From positions 99,146 through 163,145 of the forward strand of contig NZ_JAUJZH010000018.1 of the NCBI RefSeq assembly GCF_030486595.1: 64,000 nucleotides of DNA. Reading direction: 5' to 3'. Shown in pieces: positions 53,301-60,582 of this stretch. The translations under genes and the position numbers were made by a program. A model generated the notes under the pieces. That model saw only the letters and a list, made by a program, of their open reading frames with translations, did not search any database and was not told the origin of the DNA. The DNA is from Variovorax ginsengisoli (lineage in GTDB: Bacteria; Pseudomonadota; Gammaproteobacteria; Burkholderiales; Burkholderiaceae_C). Position 1 is the stretch's first letter; each line of letters begins with the position of its first letter.

Positions 53301-54422
53301 CTCGCCCCAGGTCGCCATGCCGCCGTTCGCGCCTTCGATCAATTTGCCGGTCGCGACCGGCACGCCGGCGTCGTTGAGCTCGTACTGCCGCAGGAACACC
53401 TGGTGCGACGAATGCGATGTGTAGGTCTGGTTCTGGTCGACGAACGAGGTGGTGGTGTTGACTGGCCCGATGTCGTCGGCAGTGCCCATGACGCCGTCCT
53501 GTCCTGCGGACACGGTCGCGCGGGTCAGCACCATGAAGTTGGTGTTGCTGCCTTCGACGTAGAGCGGATCGTCCGGTTGCAGTGGAATGAACACCGTGCC
53601 GCTACCCCCCTTGTTGACGAGGTCGAGGCCATGGTCGAAGAACTGGCCGAAGAGAGTGAACCAGGAGTTGAACGAAGCGGAGAGGCCGCCGTCCGGCGAA
53701 ATGTTGGGCAGGGCGACGTTGTCGCCTTCCATCGTGATGCCGTAGGGCTCGACGGCGGCGTCGCGCGTGGCGCGGGCTGCTTCAAGGGTGGTGACCGTCC
53801 CCGCGTGCGCGGCCTCTGCAGCAGCGGCGGCGTCGAGCGCCGCCTGCTCCGCTGGGGTTGGTGGCGTTGTTGGGTCGCCGTCGCCGAGTTCTTCCGCGTC
53901 GGCGCGTGCATTCTGGGCGACGACGCGGGCCTGATACTCGGCATCCGAGGCCGGCTTGAAGGCCTGGTAGATCACCGTGACGGCCGCGAGGTCCGTCATC
54001 GGGTTGGCGGAGCCCGCGCGTTCCAGCGCGGTGAGGATCGCAGCCGGATTGCCGAGGGTCTGGTCGACGAGCAGGTTGGAGATCGTGCGCAGGCTCGAAT
54101 CGACAGTCAGGCTGTTGGGATTGTTGGTCGGCGTGTACGACGTGGGCGATGCGGGCGCCGGGCCTGCGCCGTCGGGATCGAATGACTCGCCGGGCCGGTA
54201 CACCGGATCCATCAGCGACGGGAACTGCTGGTCGGCGGCGCCCCATTTCTCGTTTAGCAGGTTGTTATAGGTGCCGTCCACCGTACGCAAACCCCAGCTG
54301 ATGTTGTACGCCGGCACGAGTCCGCCGGGGCCGAACAGCGGTTGTCCCGCCGCATGGGCCTCCGCGATCTTGATCTGAGCAAGGATGAACTGGAGGTCTG
54401 CCTGGTTGACTGAGACTGACAT
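47382..54422 (-). CDS. Giant secreted heme peroxidase with RTX calcium-binding repeats
   Basis: The 2346-residue protein has no signal peptide. Residues about 20-950 form an animal-type heme peroxidase domain (distal His near 260 in FGQFFDHGLDLV, AEHNRMVEHNK, proximal His near 625 in VVYRFGHSMLTES). From about 980 to 2240 it has blocks of G-G-x-G-x-D-x-L-x repeats that bind calcium outside the cell. The end (VVAANFDFA) is a hydrophobic type I secretion signal. An Ala-rich helical insert (about 160-215) sits in the peroxidase N-terminal part. Exporter and adaptor genes follow on the same strand, and the TolC-like gene is divergent. Related Pseudomonas and rhizobial peroxidases act in the envelope or in root colonisation; the role here is unknown. 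Confidence 0.95.
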   Translation of the reverse strand: MSVSVNQADLQFILAQIKIAEAHAAGQPLFGPGGLVPAYNISWGLRTVDGTYNNLLNEKWGAADQQFPSLMDPVYRPGESFDPDGAGPAPASPTSYTPTNNPNSLTVDSSLRTISNLLVDQTLGNPAAILTALERAGSANPMTDLAAVTVIYQAFKPASDAEYQARVVAQNARADAEELGDGDPTTPPTPAEQAALDAAAAAEAAHAGTVTTLEAARATRDAAVEPYGITMEGDNVALPNISPDGGLSASFNSWFTLFGQFFDHGLDLVNKGGSGTVFIPLQPDDPLYVEGSNTNFMVLTRATVSAGQDGVMGTADDIGPVNTTTSFVDQNQTYTSHSSHQVFLRQYELNDAGVPVATGKLIEGANGGMATWGEVKTQALMLGIQLTDFDVGSVPLLRTDQYGNFIPNASGYAQVITGIGVDGIPNTADDVVASGTPGSPVNPTNVSALRTGHAFLADIAHEAVPIGKIADGDITIGLGNPGNGDTEYDNELLDAHFIAGDGRVNENIGLTAVHHVFHAEHNRMVEHNKEVILSTAAGGDLAFLNEWLATDVTSLPADLSTLVWDGERLFQSAKFTTEMQYQHLVFEEFARKIQPQINPFVVPDGFDVTIDPSIVAEFAHVVYRFGHSMLTESIDRFDPSFNPQNIGLIEGFLNPVAFDAEHAITDDIAAGAIIRGMTRQVGNEIDEFVTSALRNNLLGLPLDLATINLARGRDTGVPSLNAARAQFYNATNNAAELRPYDSWVDFAGNLKHEASIINFVAAYGNHALITTQTTIEGKRDAAMTIITGVSVGGLAVPADAEDFLNGTGAYGSANALGGLNNVDLWIGGLAEKILPFGGMLGSTFNFVFENQMESLQNGDRFYYLQRLDGLHLFGEMENNSFAEMIMTNTNATHLPSDVFSTPGLILEIDRTQQYNPGLAETAGADGILVDDPLTLADESADNLGTDPVGGSILTPLVIRNNPATVGPDTNYLRYTGDQHVTLGGTEGNDIIIASEGDDTIHGDGGNDNLEGGAGNDIINAGAGDDIVRDLGGDDNIKAGAGNDVVHGGPGLDLIMGGDGQDFIVLGTDAGSEVFAGQGNDFILGSKNAERILGNEGDDWIETGTFDGAPGDSFDEIFAADAIVGHDVFLGDGGFDEFIAEGGDDIMVGSPGRGKLAGMSGWDWVTYKDNTFGVDADLTRAIVFDENPNPPVNATQDGYESVEGLSGSRFNDVLTGADTIADERLPFAQGGTEGFTGSRLDAAGIARIAGLQAVLGAGVTSYIAGDIILGGDGSDIIMGRGGDDIIDGDKWLDVQIGVFAANDPNHTGTPTALHSSMKTLVNAMFAGTINPGQLAIVRSIKSDADAVADIDTVRYLGPLANYSFGTTADGRLTVTDVGIDPIEGTDTLSGIERLQFLDATLGIVAGTNGNDTLDGGPGDDLLLGFGGNDTLNGNGGNDVLIGGAGNDTLNGGAGNDTLVGGVGTDTLNGGLGDDTYSFGLADGTDTINEPVNATSGGTADRIVILPGVLDPVLGTLNPITGLNAADNNTGTATGSLVINFNGQSVTVAGHYTGGTAGTGVERINFSDGVFEGYLLGVDDYLISRADATGARTIDLTASSVNNFVAGENGTDDVITGGSGNDLIFGGTGDNTLSGGIGDDLLVGGSGAGDNDVLDGGVDADTMVGLGGNDTYIVDDVGDVVVEAAAAGTDEIQTELATFSLAAIANVENLTYTGVDADQFVGTGNALNNVISGGDLADTLSGLAGNDTLNGGLGLDLLDGGDGNDTLNGGDDGDTLLGGIGNDTLNGGDGNDLLDGGAGNDAMAGGLGDDTYVVDSTTDTVAEGAGGGLDTVQASVTFTLTDADVENLVLTGAGNINGTGNAGANVISGNAGNNVLNGLGGADTLSYATATAGVAVSLAIAGAQATGGAGSDTISNFENLTGSGFADSLTGSTAANVLTGGAGNDTLNATVDNVRDTLDGGADSDTANYTAYAAALTVNLGGAAPIVVGGSGNNAGNSDVLIGIENFTGGTGGDTITGSTAANVLNGGGGNDTFNYTIGGGADTIIGGAGNDTLNITGVANNDVLDVVYNGVITGFEGGTVTGVESITANLGGNADTLSYGTSATPVTVNLLTGAASGFTSIASILNVTGGTGGDNITGNAGANTLIGGDGNDTINGGAGGDIIIGGVGADILNSGAGNDNVQDIFRFSAVNEFGDVVTNFDANGPTAAGDDRVEFAGALNTAWDDGNSNDNFLFASGNGGGGAVNATVGQGNGDIEALLLTGANGEGVTTANLGNAAAVAAAFNAEFAITAANGEDALLVVNDTNGDSFSLWQWTQAGGGELSAAELVLIGTFTANATVVAANFDFA
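49016..49230 (-). repeat. RTX nonapeptide-coding repeats, block 2
   Basis: About seven tandem 27-base units encode LNGGDGNDT-like nonapeptides, each with the GGxGxDxLx calcium-roll pattern. The units differ at third codon positions, so the array is old and selected at protein level. Further blocks lie near 47.93, 48.6, 49.5 and 50.1 kb. Confidence 0.9.
51241..51480 (-). repeat. RTX nonapeptide-coding repeats, block 1
   Basis: This is the first repeat block after the peroxidase domain, encoding GGTEGNDIIIASEGDDTIHG and further GGxGND units (residues about 981-1060). It marks the start of the calcium-binding part. Confidence 0.9.
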
Positions 54423-54498
54423 GGGGTGGTCTCCTCGGTGGTTGTTTCGGTTAGTTCAAAAGCGTTACTTCCGCCTGCAATCAGTCTCAGCTTCGACT

Positions 54499-54515
54499 CT
54501 TAAGTTCTCCTTAAG
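54499..54515. promoter_or_regulatory. PmrA/QseB-like box upstream of the peroxidase gene
   Basis: CTTAAG-TTCTC-CTTAAG is a direct repeat with an 11-bp period, the form recognised by PmrA/BasR/QseB-type regulators (CTTAA-N5-CTTAA). Each half is also a palindrome, so both strands read the same. It lies 77 bp upstream of the peroxidase start and about 135 bp before promoter B. The QseB-like regulator of this locus is the natural candidate to bind it. Confidence 0.65.
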
Positions 54516-54649
54516 TAAATGGTGTTAATTCGAAGATTTGTTCGGGAGCATCGTGGTTGTCCGAGGCAACGGCACTCTGGCGACTGCTCCGACGCGGCAT
54601 GCGACATCCATGGCAAGGCGAGTGAATCCAGATCAATTAAGAAAAAAGA

Positions 54650-54679
54650 TTGACTGTTTCAAAAAGCCGTTTGTACATT
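54650..54679 (+). promoter_or_regulatory. Predicted promoter B of the TolC-like gene
   Basis: TTGACT and TACATT are spaced by 18 bases, preceded by TTAAGAAAAAAG and followed by TTTGATCCCGCTGGTT. It matches promoter A at 41812 in spacing and flanks. The A-rich block begins with TTAAG, a possible half-site for the regulator. Confidence 0.65.
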
Positions 54680-54797
54680 TGATCCCGCTGGTTGCGCGAC
54701 AGAAGTGAAGCGATCCACACATCGATGGGCTTGCCAAGAGGGTTCGAAGCGAGCGTCAATCGACGACACAGAAGATCAATTTCCGGAGGAGACGTCC

Positions 54798-54887
54798 ATG
54801 CAGATTTCGAACTGGAGTCAGGTGCCGCCGGCTGGGCTTATGCGCATTGCGATGCATCGTTGGCGCCGACACACGCTCTTGCAGTAG
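54798..54887 (+). CDS. 29-residue Arg-rich leader micro-ORF B
   Basis: ATG follows CCGGAGGAGACGTCC and opens 29 codons (MQISNWSQVPPAG, then LMRIAMHRWRRHTLLQ). The peptide end, leader and promoter match micro-ORF A at 41962. It lies 129 bp before the TolC-like gene. Translation is supported by the conserved ribosome site; the function is unknown. Confidence 0.65.
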   Translation: MQISNWSQVPPAGLMRIAMHRWRRHTLLQ

Positions 54888-55016
54888 CGCTCCCGGGTGC
54901 CACTGCCTTTGCAGGCAGCGCGCAGGCGCCCGAACCCTCAACGCCGCTTCATCACTCGGCGCACGCCGGGTGGCGCGTCCGCGCGTTCGCCTCGTCAACC
55001 AACGGAGTACGCATCC

Positions 55017-56420
55017 ATGCGCAAGGCCATGTCACGCTTTCACGCGCCCGCGGCGGGCTTGTCTTGGGCGCTGCTGCTCGCGCTCGCCAGTGCGCCGGCG
55101 GCGGCTCAGAGCCTGGTGGAGCTCTACCAGTCCGCACAGGGCTACGACGCCGTCTACCAGGGCGCCCGCGCGCAATATGCCGCCACGGTCGCGAGAGGTG
55201 CGCAGGCGCGTGCCGGGATTCTTCCCGCGGTCGGCATCAACGCCGGCGCGTCGTATACCGATCAGGATCTGTCGACCGACAACCTCAGCGTCCAGCGCGG
55301 CTTCAATGCGCAGAACGCCGGCATCAATGCCACTCAGCCCTTGTACCGGCCCGCGAACTGGGCCGCGTACCAGCAAGGCAAGCTGCAGGAAGCCATCGCG
55401 CAGGCGTCTTTGACGCTGGCCGAGCAAGACCTGATCGTGCGCGTGAGCCAGGCCTATTTCGACGTGCTCGCCAGCCAGGACACCCTCGCGCTGGTGCGTG
55501 CGCAGAAGATCGGCGTCGCGGAGCAGCGTGCCTCCGCGCAGCGCAACTTCGAAGTCGGCACATCGACGATCACCGACACGCGCGAGGCGCAGGCTCGATA
55601 CGACCTGGTCGTGGCGCAGGAGATCGCGGCCGAGAACGACCTCCAGGTCAAGAAGATCGTCCTCGACCAGCTCGTCGGCCGTGCAGGCGCGATACCGACG
55701 CCGCTGGCCGCACCGGCCGTGCTCCCCGTGCTCGCGCCGCAGGACGTGGATGTCTGGCTCATGCAGGCGGAGGCCTCGCATCCAGCCATCGCGCAGGCGA
55801 ATCTGGGGGTGGAAGTCGCGGAGCTGGAGACCCGCAAGGCCGAGGCCGGACACAAGCCCACGCTCGACGCACAGCTGGGCTACAACGCGACGAACAATCC
55901 TCAGGGCACCACCACCAGCACCTCCACCGGCAAGGTGCGCGTGAAGGCGGCCAGCATCGGCGTCGTCTTCAACCTGCCGCTCTTCGCCGGTTTCGCCACC
56001 GAGAACCGGATCCGAGAGACGCTGGCGCTCGAGGACCAGTCGCGCGCCGTGCTGGACAACACGCGCCGTACCGTCTCCGTCTCGACCCGCGCGGCTTACC
56101 TCGGCGTGCTGTCGGGCGTGAGCCAGGTCAAGGCGCTGGAGGCCGCCGAGGCGTCGAGCCAGGTGGCGCTCGACGCCAACCGGCTGGGCTACACGGTCGG
56201 CGTGCGCATCAACATCGACGTCCTCAATTCGCAAAGCCAGTTGTTCCAGACCAAGCGCGACCTCGCACTGGCGCGCTACAACGTGCTGCTCGGGAACCTG
56301 CGCCTGCGGCAGGCGAATGGAACGCTGACGCCGGAAGCATTGGTCGCCCTGAATGACACGCTGGCGTTGAATGGGAAGCCGGCGGTGGACAGCGCGGCGC
56401 CGGTATCGCCGGTCCGGTAG
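55017..56420 (+). CDS. TolC-family outer membrane protein of the RTX exporter
   Basis: The 467-residue protein has a signal peptide (SWALLLALASAPAAAQS, cleavage after AAA) and the duplicated TolC fold with long helices and the DTREAQARYDL and INIDVLNSQSQLFQTKRDL motifs. It should form the trimeric outer-membrane channel that docks on the HlyD adaptor. GGAG lies 9 bases before the chosen ATG. It is expressed from its own promoter, with leader micro-ORF B, divergent from the peroxidase gene. Confidence 0.95.
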   Translation: MRKAMSRFHAPAAGLSWALLLALASAPAAAQSLVELYQSAQGYDAVYQGARAQYAATVARGAQARAGILPAVGINAGASYTDQDLSTDNLSVQRGFNAQNAGINATQPLYRPANWAAYQQGKLQEAIAQASLTLAEQDLIVRVSQAYFDVLASQDTLALVRAQKIGVAEQRASAQRNFEVGTSTITDTREAQARYDLVVAQEIAAENDLQVKKIVLDQLVGRAGAIPTPLAAPAVLPVLAPQDVDVWLMQAEASHPAIAQANLGVEVAELETRKAEAGHKPTLDAQLGYNATNNPQGTTTSTSTGKVRVKAASIGVVFNLPLFAGFATENRIRETLALEDQSRAVLDNTRRTVSVSTRAAYLGVLSGVSQVKALEAAEASSQVALDANRLGYTVGVRINIDVLNSQSQLFQTKRDLALARYNVLLGNLRLRQANGTLTPEALVALNDTLALNGKPAVDSAAPVSPVR

Positions 56421-57439
56421 ATAGTTCGGTGCGGCGGCCCTCGACCGCTTATGCGCGCGCAATCGCGCCTTGTCGATGCGAATCACTTCAGCGCCGCAGC
56501 CACTTCGCCGAGCCAGGCCGACTGGACTGTGGCAGTCTTCGCGGCATACTGCGCGCGTCGACGTTGAGAGGACACTGGCAGCGGAGCGCATTGAACTCAC
56601 GACCAGGTGTCATCGACCATGGCACAGGCCACGCCGCGCCAGATGATCTCGCCACGTGAGGAGGCGTCCAATCTCGCCTGAAGGGATGGCCTCGATCACC
56701 CCGTGCAGAACCTGCGCATAGCTTGCAAGCGGAAGGCGGATCATCAGGCGCACACGGGGCGCGTCGCTCTCCTGCGAACTGCGCTCATTGAGAAGTGGCT
56801 CACAGCGCACCACACCGGCGTCGGCGCAGCAGGCGACGAGCTCGCGAACTCTGCGCGCATCGCTGCACGCGACGGAAACATCGAGCACGTGGTATGGGGT
56901 TGCGTTCGACGTCCGAATTTCACCAGAGTGCTCGCGGTATGCGGCATAGGCCACGTTGGGTTCCTTGAAGTTGAGAAGATGAGGATTCTCGTCAGGCCCG
57001 CGTAAAGACAGGGAACAGAGTGCGCGCCATGGTGCAAACAGAACGTATAGGACTCGATGCGACCTGAGAACACGACTGCCTCGCATCGGCCGCGGTCGTG
57101 AGTAAACAAAGATGCGAGACCTCGCGATCTTTACGCCTCTTTGATACCCGCCCCGGTATTCTTCCCACTCCAGTGTTGATTCCGAATTCATGATGAAGAT
57201 CGCTGTCGCAAAGCCACGCGAGCTCTTGTCGGCCGTGACGCGGACTGCGCCCCTGTCTCGCGTGGACGCAGAGGCCCTTCTCGCGGCGGCCCCTGGAGTC
57301 GAACGGCGCGCGAGGATGCAAGCGTGGCTGCTGCGGCATATGCAGCGGCCAAGGACGGCTTGAGCCGCCTGCCGTCGGGCAGGCGAAAACCTGGTTACGA
57401 CGGAGGCGGACATCAAGCGCACAATGCCGGTTCGGAATG
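56421..57439. other. Degenerate region with unidentified coding fragments
   Basis: On the minus strand 56610-57000 encodes a plausible protein end (YHVLDVSVACSDARRVRELV, RLMIRLPLASYAQVLHGVIE), perhaps an ACT-like tail as in MgtC proteins, but without a start. On the plus strand a 57-codon frame at 57190-57363 (MMKIAVAKPRELLSAVTRTA) lacks a ribosome site. Neither is secure. The segment looks like decayed genes between the TolC gene and a PTS remnant. Confidence 0.35.
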
Positions 57440-57700
57440 CGTCTGCGGCCGTTGTCGCACTCGATGCGCAATCGAGTTGCGTGCGGAAAGGCCGGTCGGA
57501 GAACAGCCGTGCGACCAGCGCGAGCAGATGGAGATGGTCATCCGTCGCGCCATCCTCGGGCACCATGAGAACCAGGAATTGAGAGACCGGCCTTCCGTCT
57601 GGTGCATCGAACGCAATGGCGTTCCGGGTGTGCATGAACAGCGTGGTCGGCTCAGCGATGCCGCCTATGCGGGCGTGCGGGATCGCGAATCCTCCATCAA
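57440..57700 (-). pseudogene. PTS EIIA (PtsN-type) remnant
   Basis: The minus strand encodes LDGGFAIPHARIGGIAEPTT with the phosphorylatable His of EIIA-Ntr/fructose domains, then IAFDAPDGRPVSQFLVLMVP and LLALVARLFSDRPFRTQL. The first 50 or so residues and the very end are missing. The truncated 5' side starts right at a strong hairpin. It is a non-functional fragment. Confidence 0.75.
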
Positions 57701-57734
57701 GCGGGACGACCCGTCGCGAACGGGTCGTCCCGCT
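57700..57734 (-). terminator. Strong hairpin downstream of katE
   Basis: AGCGGGACGACCCG and its exact complement enclose a 7-base loop (TCGCGAA). The 14-bp GC-rich stem lies 5 bases beyond the stop of a micro-ORF coupled to katE. No clear T run follows on the minus strand, so it may be a terminator helped by other factors or an mRNA 3'-end stabiliser. Confidence 0.55.
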
Positions 57735-57738
57735 AGCC

Positions 57739-57858
57739 CTACAGCGTCTTGGTCAGGATCAGGATGAAGCGTGTCGCGTTGGGCGAGCAGGTGGTATGGC
57801 TGATCGGACCAAGAGGCGGCGAGGCGCCTCCCCCCGGCTTGCCCGGACAGTCACTCAC
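57739..57858 (-). CDS. Possible 39-residue micro-ORF coupled to katE
   Basis: GTG overlaps the katE stop (GTGA) and opens 39 codons ending SPNATRFILILTKTL, closed 5 bases before a strong hairpin. The tail is hydrophobic. The overlap could be chance in GC-rich DNA. If translated it would depend on katE ribosomes. Confidence 0.3.
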   Translation of the reverse strand: MSDCPGKPGGGASPPLGPISHTTCSPNATRFILILTKTL

Positions 57859-60278
57859 GCCGTCGGCGGATCGTTCTCGCGTCCGAAGTGCCGGGGCGCG
57901 CCGATCGCGCGGATGAAATCGGCGATGGCAGCGTCGGCCTCTGCGGCGTCGGCCAGGATCAACCCCGGGTCTGCGGAGCCGTCGGGCAGCGTCATCGGAA
58001 TCTGCGCCTCGGACAGCAATGCCTGCGAGGCGCCGAGCGCCAGGATCGTCTTGCAGTGCCAGTATTGGGCACGCACGAACTCCAGCGTGTGGGCGTCCGC
58101 GTCCAGCGCCTCCACCGCACCTGCGCCATCCGGGAGCACCAGGGCGTCGAACAGGAAGCCGGGCGCGTTCTCCATCGTCGCATCCGCCGCGAATTTCTCG
58201 CCCCCGATGCCGACACTGGTTCCAAGCCGGGCGCCGATGAGACGCGGCACGGCGCCGACGGCCATCAGTGCCGACACCACTTTCGCGAGCGACGCGCCTT
58301 CGACGCCCTGGGCGATGAGCACCGCGACCTTGCGGGTGCGAATGCCGCCGTCGCCGGGCCGCGCCAGAAGCGACAAGGCGGGGGAACTCCGGACCTCCGG
58401 GCTCGCAGGATTTTCCAGGGCCTTGGGCAGCGGGGCCGGCAGGTCCATCCCCAGGTCCTGCGCCAGGCGGGCGGCCAGCTCGGGCGAGGCGTTGACCAGG
58501 CTGGCCACCATGCGCTCGCGAATGGCGGGCACGGTGACCTTGGAGAGTTCGAAGCGGAAGGCGTTGCCGATATGTGCCTTCTCGGCCTCGGACTGGCTCT
58601 CGAAGAACAGTCGGGCCTGCGTGTAATGGTCGGCGAACTTCTCGGGTTTGATCCTTGACTTGTCGGCGCTCGCCTTGGCATCGATGCGCCGCGCCACGCT
58701 GGTGAAGCCCTGGGCGGCGCCGGCCTGGAAAGGGCAGCCGCCGGCCAGCGAATTGGGCTCATAGGCGACACGGCCCCGGTGGATCGCCTGGCGATGCATG
58801 CCGTCGCGCTGGTTGTTGTGAACCTGGGCAACCGGTGCGTTGATCGGCAGCTCGTGGAAGTTGGGACCGCCGAGCCGGCTGATCTGCGTGTCGACGTAGG
58901 AGTGGATGCGTCCTGCGAGCAGAGGATCATTCGTGAAATCGAGTCCCGGCACGATGTGGGCCGTGCAGAACGCCACCTGCTCGGTCTCGGCAAAGAAGTT
59001 GTCCGGATTGCGGTTCAGCACCATGCGCCCGACCACCTGTACCGGCACCAGTTCCTCGGGAATGAGCTTGGTCGCGTCGAGAATGTCGAAGCTGAACTGC
59101 TCGGCCTGCTCCTCGGTGAAGACCTGCAGGCCGAGTTCCCATTCCGGGTACTCGCCGGCCTCGATCGCCTCCCACAGATCGCGCCGATGGAAGTCCGGAT
59201 CGGCGCCCGAGATCTTCACGGCCTCTTCCCAGACCTGGGAGTGCGTGCCGAGCTTGGGCTGCCAATGAAACTTGACGAGGACCGACTCTTCAGCCTCGTT
59301 GATCATCCTGAAGGTGTGGACGCCGAAGCCTTGCATCATCCGGTAGCTGCGCGGGATCGCGCGGTCCGACATCAGCCACATGAGCATGTGTGTGGACTCC
59401 GGCATCAGCGAGACGAAATCCCAGAAGGTGTCGTGGGCGCTGGCGGCTTGCGGCATCTGGTGGTGCGGCTCGGGTTTCACGGCGTGGACCAGATCCGGAA
59501 ACTTGATCGCGTCCTGGATAAAGAACACCGGCATGTTGTTGCCGACCAGGTCCCAGTTGCCTTCGTCGGTGTAGAACTTCACGGCGAAGCCACGCACATC
59601 GCGCGCCGTGTCCTTGGAGCCGCGCTCGCCCGCCACGGTCGAGAAGCGCGCGAACACCGGCGTGACCTTCCCCGCTTCCCTGAATGGCGCGGCCTTGGTG
59701 AACTTCGTGAGCGGTTCATAGCATTCAAAGAAGCCGTGCGCACCGGAACCACGAGCGTGCACGATGCGTTCGGGGATGCGCTCGTGATCGAAGTGGGTCA
59801 GCTTCTCGCGCAGGATGAAGTCCTCCAGGAGGGCGGGACCCCTTGCCCCGGCCTTAAGCGAATTCTGGTTGTCGGCGATAGCGACACCCTGGTTCGTCGT
59901 CAGCAGCTGCCCGGTCGAGTCGACCCGGACGCGATCGAGCGTGTCGATCGTCGCGTTGACGCCTTCGAGTGCGGCCGTTCCGGTCTTGCCCGAGAAGTTC
60001 TGCTCGGACAGCGTGCTTGCGCCAGGCAGCCTCGAAGGCGGAGACACCGTGACGCCCACCGGGGGAGTGGCTGCATGGGCCTCGCCGTGTTCCAAGGGCT
60101 TGTTCGCGTTCGACATCATCCCGGCCGCCAGCGCCTGGGTGTCGACAGCCTTGCGGGTCGGCGGATCGCCTTTGCCGGCGGCAGCGGGTGCGGGCGTGGC
60201 CGGACCGCTGTCAGTATTTCGCGCCGCGGCGTGGGCCGCGTCGAGTTCGTGGGAAGGGGGCGGTGCTTTCTTGGCCAT
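57855..60278 (-). CDS. katE: Large-subunit monofunctional catalase HPII
   Basis: The 807-residue protein is a large clade 2 catalase. It has an extended N-terminus, a heme core with distal His near 173 (RIVHARGSGAHG), FFIQDAIKFPDLVHA, proximal Tyr near 460 (RIHSYVDTQISRLGG), and a C-terminal DJ-1/PfpI-like domain (about 650-805, KVAVLIAQGVEGASL). It decomposes hydrogen peroxide, usually in stationary phase. The start MAKKAPPPSHE was chosen by homology of the N-terminal arm; an upstream ATG lacks a ribosome site. The start of the secreted peroxidase locus lies 2 kb away, but nothing shows a regulatory link. Confidence 0.96.
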   Translation of the reverse strand: MAKKAPPPSHELDAAHAAARNTDSGPATPAPAAAGKGDPPTRKAVDTQALAAGMMSNANKPLEHGEAHAATPPVGVTVSPPSRLPGASTLSEQNFSGKTGTAALEGVNATIDTLDRVRVDSTGQLLTTNQGVAIADNQNSLKAGARGPALLEDFILREKLTHFDHERIPERIVHARGSGAHGFFECYEPLTKFTKAAPFREAGKVTPVFARFSTVAGERGSKDTARDVRGFAVKFYTDEGNWDLVGNNMPVFFIQDAIKFPDLVHAVKPEPHHQMPQAASAHDTFWDFVSLMPESTHMLMWLMSDRAIPRSYRMMQGFGVHTFRMINEAEESVLVKFHWQPKLGTHSQVWEEAVKISGADPDFHRRDLWEAIEAGEYPEWELGLQVFTEEQAEQFSFDILDATKLIPEELVPVQVVGRMVLNRNPDNFFAETEQVAFCTAHIVPGLDFTNDPLLAGRIHSYVDTQISRLGGPNFHELPINAPVAQVHNNQRDGMHRQAIHRGRVAYEPNSLAGGCPFQAGAAQGFTSVARRIDAKASADKSRIKPEKFADHYTQARLFFESQSEAEKAHIGNAFRFELSKVTVPAIRERMVASLVNASPELAARLAQDLGMDLPAPLPKALENPASPEVRSSPALSLLARPGDGGIRTRKVAVLIAQGVEGASLAKVVSALMAVGAVPRLIGARLGTSVGIGGEKFAADATMENAPGFLFDALVLPDGAGAVEALDADAHTLEFVRAQYWHCKTILALGASQALLSEAQIPMTLPDGSADPGLILADAAEADAAIADFIRAIGAPRHFGRENDPPTA

Positions 60279-60582
60279 GGTCGTCTCTGGAGGTGGGACG
60301 GGCAGGCTAGGCTTCGAGGCATGTGGGCCCTGTAGGAGACGAGCGATTCCAAACGTCCTGTTTGTCGACGGCACTGCGCTTCGATCTGAAGCGCCCGCGC
60401 GCTTGGGACGCCGATGAGGCGCCGTGCGGGGCGCCTTTGTAGGTGGACGCCGATTGCACGCCGTCCCGCGCCAGTGGATGATTGTTCAGCGCCGCATTGA
60501 AAGCCAAGCGCCACAACACCGGGCCGCTGCAGGAGCCTGCTGCCGCTCGGGATCACCCCCAACACAAGGATGGGGCCGCCGT

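Noticed and set aside
51048..54185. Long plus-strand open frame antisense to the RTX peroxidase
   Set aside because: The sense gene has clear peroxidase and RTX motifs. The antisense frame has only V/A/R/D-rich sequence produced by codon bias.
60307..60519. Minus-strand frame upstream of katE (LWRLAFNAALNNHPLARDG)
   Set aside because: It starts with GTG without a ribosome site and has no recognisable family. It may be a remnant but cannot be supported.
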